DNA of 64,000 nt from Volvox africanus (taxonomy: Eukaryota > Chlorophyta > Chlorophyceae > Chlamydomonadales > Volvocaceae), in contig BSDZ01000023.1 of NCBI GenBank assembly GCA_030268105.1, positions 1,984,001 to 2,048,000 on the forward strand, read 5' to 3'. The notes beneath the pieces were generated by a model that was given only the letters and a program-made list of their open reading frames with translations, had not been told where the DNA came from and searched no databases. Positions within the stretch are counted from its first letter, which is position 1; each line of letters starts with the position of its first letter. Positions 11,390 through 22,769 of this stretch are shown in pieces. The translations under genes and the position numbers were made by a program.

Positions 11390-12917
11390 CTAACCCCGCC
11401 CTCTCCCCTCTTCGACAAATTGGGTCTCATCGGACGCAACAATCAGGAGAACCTCGGCAACATGGCCGCCGTACTGACTGACTCTGCGGTCCCCAGCAGC
11501 AACGCTCCGTCCCCAACCACGCACGCACATGTTTTTCCTTCCCCACTCAAATCCCACCAGCTTACACATCCGCATACAGACAGACTGGCAGACAGACAGA
11601 CAGACAGGCAAGGCTGAAGGGTATGACACACAGCCCAAAGGACCGCCCCGAACCCAGGCGCCAAGTCTTCTTTGTCTTTGCGCATTGCGAAAAGGGACTC
11701 GGACCCAGAAGGGACGTTAAGGCCCCACCCACGTCCGCGCGAGTGCTTTAAAAGTATTAGTGCATGAGGCCCTGCTATTAAGGAGCAAACAGGAAAGAAA
11801 GAAGAAGCCGCAGCAGCAACAACAGCGTTGCGCTCTTAAATGCAGCAAGAGCACGAAGGGGCAGTGAAGCGCCCCGAGACGCCCTGACAATGCCGTATGG
11901 TTAGTAGAAGGACAGTATATGTGCATTTGCATAGCCCGCAGAAGCAGTCCGCAGTCCGCAGTCCGTTCTTGACCAGTAAATATCCGTAAGTTGACACGGT
12001 CGTACGACACAAATATATGGTAAATTTGTACGACCCAAATGCCCACGTTCTCACACTCCACCCCGCACGATATCCCCGATGGTCATTGTGCCACTGCGGC
12101 GGGAATGGGGCCCGGGGGAGGGGGTGGGCAGGGAGGCTACAAGGTCGGGCGGGCAGCAGGCTTACGTCCAGTGAGATATATCGTGCCGCCGAAACCCAGT
12201 GATTGGTCATCGTCGGTAACGTATGAGCCGGCAACTCAGCAAGGGTTGCCTTTCCCTTCGCCTCCTTAACTAGATGAACTCTGTCTCCATCCTACCGCCG
12301 CTGCCGTAATGCCGTAATGCCAAAGTACGAATCGTACAGCCTATATGCGACAAGTTGGAAGGACCGACCGAACGAGGAAACAAGTAAAGGCACGATAGGT
12401 GAGAGTTTAGTAAGAGATCATCATCGCCATTCTGAGGAAGGACCGCGCATTGCAACTACACGATATCATCTGCCCGCAATGGAAGGATCGCGTCGTACAA
12501 AAGATGTACGGCACATCGATACGGCAACACCATCGAATTGCGCCAGAAGAAACGCATACCGCTCGCACGGGGGATACCGTAACCTACTTCAAGGGAGGAG
12601 AGGAGGGATGGGGACAGAAGTTGCAGACCTGTTTGAGTCAAATTTTAAGCTCTATCCGTTGTAGCAACTGTCACAACCGCCTGCCCCGCATACACACACA
12701 TGTCCCGCTCCATCCCACTCTACCCCGCACCAACCGGCGATACTTAAGAGAGAGACATGACTACCGCACCGCCCGCCAATGTCCGCCCGCCGTTCCCTCG
12801 GTCATGTAACTGTGCCCCGCCGCTCCTGACATGCCCAACCCGCATCCCTGTCCTAATGTGTTTGCTTCTTCGTGACGAGGAGCTCCGCCTCCGCCTCCGC
12901 CCGCCCGGGGTTGAGGG

Positions 12918-12947
12918 GGTTTTAGGGTTTTAAAACCCTAAAACCCA
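12918..12947. repeat. 30-bp perfect palindrome of telomere-type repeats
   Basis: Left arm GGGTTTTAGGGTTTT is followed immediately by its exact reverse complement AAAACCCTAAAACCC, with no spacer. TTTTAGGG is the Chlamydomonas-type telomere repeat, so the structure is two telomere-like arrays meeting head to head. Confidence 0.9.
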
Positions 12948-13789
12948 AAGCACAATGCCCCACCACGCCCCGTCATCCACCTCCAGCCGCTTCATTACGG
13001 CGCCCCAAAATCTGCAGCTGGTTTCAACACCACATCATCCCCTTCTTCAAATACTCGCTTGCTGCAACATGTGATACAGATGGGACTGATTCAGATCCCC
13101 CCAGCTCCCTCCATCTGCACTGCCGCCTCTCCTCACCCAACTCCTGGGATGCAGCTCTAAGGGCCTGATGATGTACACATTGATAGCGCCCAGAGCTCCT
13201 CTTCGGTGGAAGTCCCGCCGTTAAAGCGGTACACCGCCGGCCCGCCACGCACCCATCATTACGAGCAGGGGCCTGTATCGCGCCCCTTGCAAACGTATAT
13301 CGGCAACACATTATGGGTCATTTAGGGCTAACAGTCAGGGTCGACCGGGAGGGCAGCTACCAGGCGTCGTTGCCTCCGCCGCCGAGCAACCCTTCCCTTC
13401 GGAGCTCGTACACAACCACCTAGGGGAACGACAGGTCCCGCAGGATGCCAGTTTGCAGGCGTACGTGACGACTGTCTTATGTGGTAATGTTGTTTTGGGG
13501 GATTGTGGAACACCAGCGGCGGCAAGAGTGTTCACCATGTCTAAGTGAATGTGTATCTTTATGTGTGAATGTGTGTGTGTGTGTTTGGAAACGCTGGACG
13601 CTGATTCCATCCATTTAAGTCCAAAGGGCGTGGGAAGCCCAGCCCAGCGCAGCCTAGCGCTGACGAACTCGCACCATCCCACACAACTGCAAATGTGACC
13701 GAAGTGAAAAACAAAAACCAACAAAAAAATGACGGTGTGAGGAGGTGACGACATAAAGGATTGCTCCAGAACCCCTGCACTCACAGGTG

Positions 13790-13843
13790 CCGTGGTGGCG
13801 GTGGTGGCGGTGGTGGCGGTGGTGACGGTGGTTACGGTAAGAT
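13790..13843 (+). repeat. GGTGGCGGT-type minisatellite
   Basis: About six imperfect copies of a 9-bp GGTGGCGGT unit, degenerating at the right end to GGTGACGGT and GGTTACGGT. Confidence 0.8.
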
Positions 13844-16461
13844 AATGAGGTCGCAAACTCCTACAACCCTTGGGTAAGCGCGAGAGAGGAGGGAGGAGCG
13901 CTTCAGACGCCCCTACCTAATGGCCCCTACCCAGATTCCCAAACCGGCCAATTGGGTTGGGAGAACTTCGTTGACGGTCTCCTTTCCCATTGATGCTCAT
14001 ACAATGACAGGGCAGGACCTTACCTCACACGCAAGCACACGCAAACCTACAAACATGCACACAGACACATAGAGACGCTAGCTAGCACATCAGTACATGC
14101 GCGGTGCAGGGCGCATGGCTTGGTCGAATGTGTATGAAAGCTACATACAGCGCAGCCGTACACGCACAGGTGAAGTACAGAACACAACACAACGGGACGG
14201 GATGAAGCCACACCGAGACCCCTCCGCACTCCGGGGCGGAGATCGAGAGACAACAAAAAGGCACGGGCGTGGACAGATGCGAGGAAGCTGCAAACAGCCC
14301 GTGTGAATATATGTGTACATATACATGCGCAAGCAGGCCACCAGTCTCGAATTATCGGCAGCTCAGCCGACCAACCCTCACACGGCGACGTTTTTCATCC
14401 CAGTCGCCACACTCCAGCTGACCACCCACGCAACAAACCAACTAACAATGCAGTTGGCCTCATGCTGCGCGTTAATATGCTCGCCTAAACCTTCGTCCAC
14501 CACGCCGCGCGATGCCACATCACAGCCCAGTGCGCCTGGGCTTCCGTCGTCTTCTTTACTCATTCATCCACCATAACAGCAGGCCATTCTCCGAAACCAA
14601 TATCAACCCTGCCTCGTTCCCCGGCACCGTCACATCACGAGCACCACCCCCTGGCCCCCATGCCCGCAACCGCCTCATCCACTGCCAGTGCCTGTTGTAA
14701 AACGCATGTGGCATGGCTTTGCTTAAAATACAGTTTCTTCCGCAACCAAAAAGCTTCATCCAAAAGCTACATCCGATCTTATTGCCTCGACACGCTGGTG
14801 TTTAAAACCCCCAGGGCTTGGTGGTCAGAATGAGAAGGCGGCGTACACACCACCCCGCCGCGTGCAAGTAGCCGAGTGCGTGGTTGCCGCCATTCTCGCT
14901 CTCCTCCGTTATCTGCCGTACCTTTTCCATGCCGCCAGCTTGGAAGTGCATCACTATCCGTACACATCTGTACAACACTAACCATCTGCGACAGCTAACG
15001 TCATCATCCGCACCATAGCAGGCAAGATCACACCACGCCGGGCAGAAGGACCACCGCGCATAGGTCTCTTGACGCCTCCGCGGAAACGACAGAAATGTCG
15101 ATCGGTCTTGACAGGCGAATGAGCGACTAGATCTATGTCCAGTTACGGAATTTGGATCTCATGGATCTCATTTAGAAGCCAAAAAATTCATCATATGAAT
15201 CGTCGGCGACAGGTATGTCCAGGAGTGCTATTTACGCAGGCCCCCGCACTTAAGCTCGCCTGGCCAAAAACCGGAAGGCCAGAGAGTCCAACCCAACTAA
15301 ACAAACTTTAACGGAGATGTGCTAAAGAAGGATAGGGATTTTTAAACTTCTAGGAAAGTTCCATTATAAGAAAAATTCTGCTGTACACAACCACTATTTG
15401 CGTACGATAGTGTACGGCGCGGTACTAGAATGATTCCAGGAGGTTGCCGCCGAGATTAGCAAACCCATCAGCCTAAATTTGGGATAAGGGCCCAGAACAG
15501 GGCCTTCCATTTCCACTACCACTACCACCACCGACAGGCTGCTTGGGAAAGATTGATTCGAAGTACATACAGAATAAAAGCGACCGGCGAATCGGCGTAT
15601 GTGCCCGGAGATAGCTTGCAGCGCTCTAGGGATGTTCGCGCCGCAAAACTCCACCTCACCTCAGCCCGGCGATGTGGCCCGCCCTTGTTGGTCGGGTTCC
15701 GAGTACCCAACGCAATGCCTGATGGAGCAATTCCACCACCACCACACGCTGTCGAGAGAGAACCCCATCATGCCAAGCATGCGCCCTCCTCAGCCCTGGC
15801 CCCCTCTTCCTCCTCCACACCAGGGCCACGAGAACACCCAACCATTTGCGGGTGCCACGACCGGAAGGCCTCAGCCAGGCTCCGACTCGTGGCTCCGAAA
15901 CCCACAGCCGGCAGTGCATACATCCAACCCGAAAATGGCACATATGTAAAATTAGACTCGAGGTACGGCATCATCCTGAACCGCCACGTGGCTTCGTAAA
16001 CATCGGATTGCAACCCTCGCTCGTACGTTAGTGCGTTCGTACAGACACATTCGTGCTATAGACACACGGGGAGGCAGGACTACCCCGGGCGGCCTTGACC
16101 GGAAAGAGGCGAAACAAAGCATCCTGCTGCTCTTTCCTGGAGCTGCCAGAACCTCACTCCATTCCTCCACCAAGTTATATCCGTACCGTTAAACCCCCTC
16201 ACACCCGCCCCCACCCCGGACTCCATCCCCCTGAAACTCCGGAGCTCCCGTGTCTTCGCGTCGGGTTTTCAATTTACCCCTTCCACCCGCTGCACCCACC
16301 GCGTCCCGTGCCGCCACATATCCAACATACGAAGTAAAATGCCCTTACTAAGGGTCGTGATCCACGGGATGGGGGAATCGAAGCCATGCACGACATTAAG
16401 TGCTGAACAGGACACCCGTCCAAACGAGCTGAACACGCCCAACAGATATGCCCTACAGAAG

Positions 16462-16466
16462 TTACA
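16462..16466 (-). terminator. putative poly(A) signal of the hnRNP-Q-like gene
   Basis: TTACA on the plus strand reads TGTAA on the gene strand, the volvocine polyadenylation motif. It lies about 535 bp beyond the stop codon, a normal 3' UTR length for these algae. Confidence 0.4.
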
Positions 16467-17000
16467 CGTTACCACATGCAGATCCACCTCCCTTCTCCCG
16501 CAGGGACGTTCGTGGAATCTTATTGGCCAATATCATATCGGCGACAACCTTAGCGGCACCATCAAACCCTAAAAGTCCACTGCAGTCAACCATCACCACC
16601 GCCGCCGCCGGCATTACCCGCTCCGTCACCACAACTACCGTCGCCGCCGTCGCCCCGCCGCGCATTGAGTCTTCAAAATCACCTCTGAAGGCATCAAGCA
16701 CTGCGAAACAGCTGCCACCAACCTACTCCGCATCCGTCATCACGACAGTCCGACATTGAGGCCGACGCAGCAACAAGCGATGAGCTCATGAGAAGGATAG
16801 ACGGTAGGGGAAGGCAAAGATACAGAAACTTTACGGTGGGTGGGGGGTAGGAAACGCAGCGGGTCTAAAGTTTGGGGTCAGGTACATGCGGTTTTTCCAT
16901 GGCGGGTTGCACCCTGGTGACCCCGGCAAGGGCTCCGCGGCACTCCGCCTCCCGCCCTCCCGTCCCTCCGCCTCGCGAGCCCTGGCCGCCACGGAGCCCT

Positions 17001-17335
17001 TTAGCCGGTCACGTATTTGGGTTTCGTGGTGAAGATGGAGACGATGCAGGACTTGGGATTGTCGACGTTCTTGAAGGAGTGGTAGGCCAGTTCGTTGAGT
17101 CGCTCCAGCGCGGTGGCGTTGGGCATCTTCTTCAACATGTTGATGATGCCCTGAGATGCGACGATGAGGCCAACGAACAGGCGGTGGAGAGGGGCGCGAG
17201 GGGACGGCGGGAGTGAGTCTCTCAGGTGCTGGAGTTACTCGAAAAGGGCCCCCGGTAAAGGGAAGCCTAAACAAGGATAAAAGCAATAGCGATGTTGCGT
17301 CGGTGTCGTTGTCGTTTCCGTCGTCATCGTCGTCG

Positions 17336-17376
<41 letters not shown>

Positions 17377-17394
17377 GTCATCCTCATCAGCATT

Positions 17395-17431
<37 letters not shown>

Positions 17432-20400
17432 TGAAGGACTGATGAACAACGGAAAAAGATGTCAGCACCAGCCGATAAAAGGTTGCTCAACGGTGGTGAA
17501 TGTGTACGTCTCAAGTGCAAGGAAGAACCTAATGGACAGTCAGGACACCCTCGCTCGCTACATCCTGTTTAAGCAATACCGGGTCGCCGACTCGCAGGTG
17601 ATAGCACACCAGTCGAATGCAGAACAAAGGCATCTTGACGTACCTGGTCAAAGTGGTGCCACTGCAGGAACCCATGGCGGGTAATCAGATCGCGCAGCTC
17701 GGCGTAAATCCGCGAGTGCAGGGTGGACCGAGCGTAATCCTCTGGAGCGGTGACTTGGCCTGAGGGTGGGGGTAAGGGCACCCGGAAACTGCACATCAGC
17801 CATTTGGAAAACCACCGATTCAATCACTGGCCTTTACTGACAAACGTAACCACCAGGATACTTGCCTTCCCAGCTCCCTGGATTCGGGTTCATGTACCCG
17901 CGTCTGCCGTACGACCTACTCCCCACCTCCTCCATGCCGGCCACTTCCCCAGCAAATAAAAGCAGCTCTGTTCCCCTGCTCTCGCCCCCCTCCCCGTCTG
18001 AATCCCACTCTCGTCCCTACGCCTCTCCATCCCCTATCTCCCCTCTTGGCACTTCGCAGTCCGGCCCCGCCACTTTTGTGTTCTTATCGTACGGGTGAAA
18101 GTGTGTGTATGTGTGCGTATGTCTCTGGAATGCCCCCTGCTGTACTCATTACAATCATTTCGCTCCCTTCCTTGCCCCCGTCCCATACGCGTGCATGAGG
18201 GGAGACAGAGAGGAGGGAGACAGGGGGAGAGAAAAAAAAATCCACATGCAGACACAGAGACGGGAAGACAGACATACCGCTAGCTCTCTGCTTGAGCTCG
18301 TCAAGGCGAGTGGATACAGAGACATCCAGGTAGCCAGGGCCGTTGGCGAGTCTTCCGGCCTGCAGGTGTAGGCGGGTAGGCAAGGAGCGGCTCAGCAAAG
18401 AGGCCCCGACCGGGGCGGGGGCGGAGGCCGCGCGGGCTCTGAATGATCCCGCACCCGTCACATTGCCACTTAGTGCACCCCCTCTGGGGGCCACCGTAAT
18501 ACACCTTACAACTCGCCCCCGAAACATCCGTCCTAACAGTCAGCACATATCCTGTCCTTGCCCAGGCGGATCGACACCGGCTGTTGTCGGTTCCCCCTGC
18601 CTCACCTTGCCCTTGAGGACCTCTTCGATCCGGTCCAGCATTGCCAGGCACTCCGCCGCCCCGAACTTGTCGACCAGCAGAGTCATCTTGGAGAGAACCT
18701 TCTCGTCGAAGTCCTTGAGCTGTGGGAGGGACCACGACCAGGATGACGATGAGGATGGCGATCAAAATGTAGCTGACGTGCTCGACAGGCAGACGGACAG
18801 ACAGAGAATGGACGGGCAGACAGACAGACAGACCAATTGAGGACGTGAGCACCAAAAGGTCCCAAGGGCAAGGGACGAACCCACCAGGACCACGTGGTTG
18901 TCTCGAGTGAGGGCGTGAATGCGGGACTGTACGGCAGGCGGCAGGCAGCGGAAGCGCCCGGGCATATCCGCGGGGGCCTTCGGTCCGGCTCCGCCTTTCA
19001 GCCCCCGGCCAGAGCCACCCCCAATGGGGCTAGGTGCGGGCTTGGAGGCGACCTGCGATCCAGGGGGGGAAGGAGGAGTTCGGCGGATGAGCACGAGCGC
19101 GAAAGACAGAGAACCCAGTGCCCAAATCAACACATCCCGTCCAAACCAACCGCTATTGCCCATCTGCATCTCCTAGCCCTCAAATGTCAGGTAAGCCAGC
19201 CATACAGCCTTAAACCAAATACAAGCTCGTGTAGCGACTGGACGGCGATGCCCCCCTTCCTCTTGTCAAGACCATGTTACCGTCACGCGATCCGGCGGTG
19301 TACAAAATGAAGGACGTCAGAAACTGCTCCGAAACCTAAAGCTTACCCCGAGACCCTACATCCCGAAACCAAACCCTGTTCGCACGCACAAGGGCGGGAG
19401 TGTCCATGTGCACCTGCTGCAGCTTTGCAGCCATGGATAGGGAAGAGCTGCCGTCCGTGGCAGTGACAGCGGCCTCCACGCCGCCGCCCTTCACCATCGC
19501 AACGCCGCCGCCGCCACCTGCCGTCACTCCTGCAGTTGATACAGACGCCGCAGAGGATGGGCCCGACGCGTCCGATGCAGGCGGCGACGATTGCTGCATC
19601 ATAAACGGCGATTGCACCGTTGCCGTACTTCCGCCGTTACCACTGCCGCGGCGCGGCGCCGCCGCCTGAGGGCCTATGGGGCCCGCGGAGAAGCTGCTGG
19701 AGCAGCTGTCAACGACGGAACCTGCGCTGGTAGCGCCGCTACGGCTAGCTCGGCCGACTGCCGTACCAGATGCCCCTGACGCTGGCAGGGCCATCGCAGG
19801 CGAGCCGCCGCCGCGCACGATGCCGACAACGCCGCTCCCAAAACCACCGGCACCAGCACCACCTGCCGACTGTAACATTCCCATAGTCGTGACGGCTGCA
19901 GCGTTGCCGCCGCCAGAGCTTCCGGACCGAATGACGTCGACAACCATGCCGCCGCCCACGCCGCCGGCCAGCGGCGTCAAGCTATAAACGCCGTAATCAG
20001 GTGAAGCAGAGCCGCCGCCGCTGGTGAGCCCACCGCGTACGGCAGTCGCCGCAGACCCTGGGCCTGGGGAAGCATAACGGTCACCCATGGCGCCAGCCTG
20101 CTGCAAGTCCAGCGCCCCGACACCGCTTCCGCCGTACATCATTTGGACGTCGTACGGGACTTGCATGCTCTGTACAGCAAAACCGCTGCTTGGCGACCTG
20201 CCGTCGTACGACGCACGCGGCCCGTCGGGAGCGGCGGCAAAGGCAGTCCTAACGGTGGATACCGGGGTGAAGCCGCTTCCGTCGTAGTGAAGAGTATTGA
20301 GCTGTTGCTGCTGTGTCAGATTGTACTGTTGACGCTGGTAATCGTTCATGTCCTGTTGCTGCTGTTGCAAGTTGTACTGCACTTGCACCTGCTGCTGCAG

Positions 20401-22210
20401 CTGCTGCTGCTGCAGTAGGAAAGCGGCGGCGTTACCACTACCGTTCCCGGTATTACCGTTCGGCGCCATCCCTCCAACTTCCCGGACCATACCCGCAGCG
20501 CTCCCCCCCACGTACTGGTGCTGGAGGTGCTGTATTGCTTGCTGCTGCCGCAGTAGCTGCTGCTGCTGCTGCTGCTGCTGGGAACCGCCGGGGCTCGGCC
20601 CAGGCGCGCCTCCGAACAACGGCACCGGCTGTACTGCCGCCGCCGCATTGCCACCAGGACCTAGCGGCGTCAGCGGGGACATCTCTCCGCCGGCGCTCAG
20701 TCGGTCAAGTTGCTGCTGCTGCTGCTGCAGCTGCGAGGTAGGGAGCGCCTGTGGGTTTCCGCGGAGCGGTTCGGTGCCCCCCAAAGACAAGGGCGGTGTC
20801 GCCAGACCCGGATCCAAAGTAGATCCAGGGCGGATAGCGAGAGGCAGCGACGCGTACGGTGATGGGGTTGAGGGGTTCGGCGACGGTGACGATATCGAGG
20901 AGGAGACAATGCGTGAGGCGGCGGCGGCGGCAGAAGCGGCGCCGCCACCGCTGCTTCCACCGGGTGTCCCGGCTGCGAGGGACAGCGCGCCGAGGTGGCG
21001 GCTAAGGGCACTGGGGGAGGGCGAGGTGACGGGGGTAAAGACGCCGCCACCGCCACCACCGCCTGCGCTGCCGCCAGCTCCGGGCGTGGCCCTGCCCCCT
21101 GCTCCAGAACCAACGGCGCTGCCAATGCTCCCTGCCAAGCTGGAGCCTAGCAGGAAGCTGTCTACATTGACCGTCAATCCGTTTGCGGCGGAGCCGTTAC
21201 CGCCGCCACTGCCGGCGTCGAAACCTAAACCTGCCCCGTTCTCCCCGATGCCCAACAGCAGCAATGGATCGGCGGAGGAGACGAGGTCAGCCATGGCCGC
21301 CGCGTTACCCGCAGCGCCGCCACTGTAGCTGCCATCGCGTCCGAGCGGGGGTGATAGAGGTGTCGTACGGCGTCGTATGTCGCTGTTTACATTAGCGAAG
21401 GCGAAGCGCGACTCTGGTGGATGAAGAACGGAGGCTGACGTGCCGCCACTACCACTACCACTACTACCTCCACCACCATTTCCACTGGCCGTGTAAGGTG
21501 GTGGCGAGATGTTGCTCTGGTGACGCTGTTGAGGTGACGGGACAGCTACTGCTCCTTGCAAGAGAGACGATGCTGCCGCGGAGGCGGCATCCTGCGGTGG
21601 CCCTTGGTCTGGCCGCAGCGGCTGCCCGGTTCCAGGCGCGAGACCGAGAGCGAGAATGTCATTTTCAAGATGAGAATGCTGTTTGACGTTGGAGGAGGTG
21701 GGTCCCGGAGACTGCGGCGCCTGGGCTCCCACCCAAGGGGGCGCGGCTGCGAGAGCTGCAGACCGCGAACCTATTAGCTTACAAGCCTCAGGCAACAAGC
21801 GCTTTGTGACGGCTTGTCTAAAGCTATCGCTAATCTGGAGAACAATGTCGTTTACAAGTGGATCAAGCCGATGAAGGGAAGAGAATTCGCCAGCGGGCGC
21901 GATGCCCTCGAGCACTTGGTAAAGTTCCGCCTGTTGGGACAAGAAACGTGGTTTGAAGGTAAGGATGTTCATGTTGATGGTGTGAGATCGTGCCTGATTA
22001 GCCAGGAAGACGAATTTGAGGTCGTTACGTTTCCGGTTTCCGGGGACGAGGCACTTGGAATGGCAACTCCCGCACCTTTGCGAGCGTCGACAGGCGCTCC
22101 GCGATGTCCTGCAACCGCTGCGAAAGCGTCGCAGGTGGTCGAGCTCTTGCTGGCTCCATCGGCAAATTGGCCTGCAGAGTTCGCAACGAGAGGAGGATCT
22201 CCGTTTTCAT
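17001..22210 (-). CDS. protein with two hnRNP-Q-acidic-like domains and a large Q/G/S-rich region
   Basis: Exons: 22210-22076 (starts MKTEILLSLRTLQANLPM), 21930-19347, then 19052-18885, 18719-18606, 18359-18278, 17753-17644 and 17150-17001. All phases agree except the 19347/19052 junction (phase 1 to 0), so a small exon or another donor is missing there. The second exon opens with a conserved-looking helical part (AELYQVLEGIAPAGEF, IVLQISDSFRQAVTKR). It then gives about 780 residues of Gly, Ser, Ala and polyGln. The C-terminal exons give DFDEKVLSKMTLLVD...CLAMLDRIEE and again HFDQGIINMLKKMPNATALERL...NPKSCIVSIF. Both fit the hnRNP Q acidic (NURR) fold pattern: acidic dipeptide, helix, 'AL..L..', then an N/S-rich segment before the last helix. 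A nuclear or RNA-associated role is inference; no RRM was seen. Confidence 0.65.
17315..17431. repeat. intronic (GTCATC)n/(CAG)n microsatellite
   Basis: A GTC/ATC run of about 70 bp is followed by about 11 CAG units. On the gene strand this would read poly-Asp and poly-Ala, but it lies between the donor at 17643 and the acceptor at 17151 of the last intron, so I treat it as non-coding. Confidence 0.75.
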
Positions 22211-22769
22211 GCGAACCGACCTACCCAAAGGTTACAATCACTAACTACGGAAACCATCTATGCAGGTCGAGATAATGTGCTTTGAAGCATGCACCCCTTC
22301 CGGCCGCGGCGTTTAACCGGGGACGCAATGACGGCTACGCAGAAGCTGAGGGGCCGCACCTACCACTCACCCACCCCGTGGCCGCTCCACCGCGGAGCCA
22401 GAAACGCAACGATACGAAAGTTCCGAACAGGAAAAAAAATCGCCTCTAGGGTAATTGGAAAGTTCCGACGGCCAGTTGAAATATGACGAGCTTCCGTTCG
22501 GCTCTCTTACTCAATAATGGCCAAACGTTATCTTCGTGAGTTATAGGATAGAACAAAACAAGTCCTTTAACTTAGAAGAAAGCTAACCGAGTAATTTCTG
22601 ATGAAGAAGTGCTGACACAGCCTTGTTCGTACTCATGAAGCGGGAGAGCCGAAGGTATCGGTCCAGCTCTCGCGCATCACCGAAGGGGCACTCTTTGATT
22701 TATAAAAGTTCCGACAATTTAGATTGAGGGAAGTTGCACTTCGTCTTGAAGACTCATTACACCTCACAG
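22211..22769. promoter_or_regulatory. intergenic region between divergent genes
   Basis: About 560 bp separates the start codon of the minus-strand hnRNP-Q-like gene from the first supported exon of the plus-strand GBP gene. It should hold both promoters and probably the first GBP exon. AT-rich sequence includes TTTATAAAAG near 22699, a possible TATA-like element. Nothing else could be assigned. Confidence 0.4.

Larger units (their letters stand above)
11390..17000 (-). other. probable upstream exons of the unidentified gene; otherwise repeats
   Basis: Unresolved. Minus-strand stretches that look coding and carry a plausible splice site: about 12230-12166, reading YVTDDDQSLGFGGTIYLTG before a GTAAGC donor; 13419-13361, VVVYELRREGLLGGGGNDA, flanked by CCCCTAG and GTAGCT; about 14700-14660, ALAVDEAVAGMGARG; about 15660-15575, VEFCGANIPRALQAISGHIRR. 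Frames at about 16700-16470 (including AAKVVADMILANKIPRTSL) may instead lie in the 3' UTR of the adjacent hnRNP-Q-like gene. Phases were not shown to match, so this is a pointer rather than a model. CA/GT microsatellites and GACA repeats (about 11578-11613) are interspersed. Confidence 0.3.

Noticed and set aside
10748..11617. 289-codon plus-strand frame
   Set aside because: Composition follows CA-repeats and GGC/AGT runs, there is no domain, and the minus-strand exons at 11029-11389 explain part of it better.
17235..17468. Poly-Asp and poly-Ala frames on the minus strand
   Set aside because: They are translations of an intronic GTC/CAG microsatellite; the flanking exons join in phase without it.
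19674..21686. Several long plus-strand frames (up to 326 codons)
   Set aside because: They are antisense shadows of the Q/G/S-rich exon; plus-strand products are Cys/Leu/Pro homopolymers from CTG and CCG repeats.
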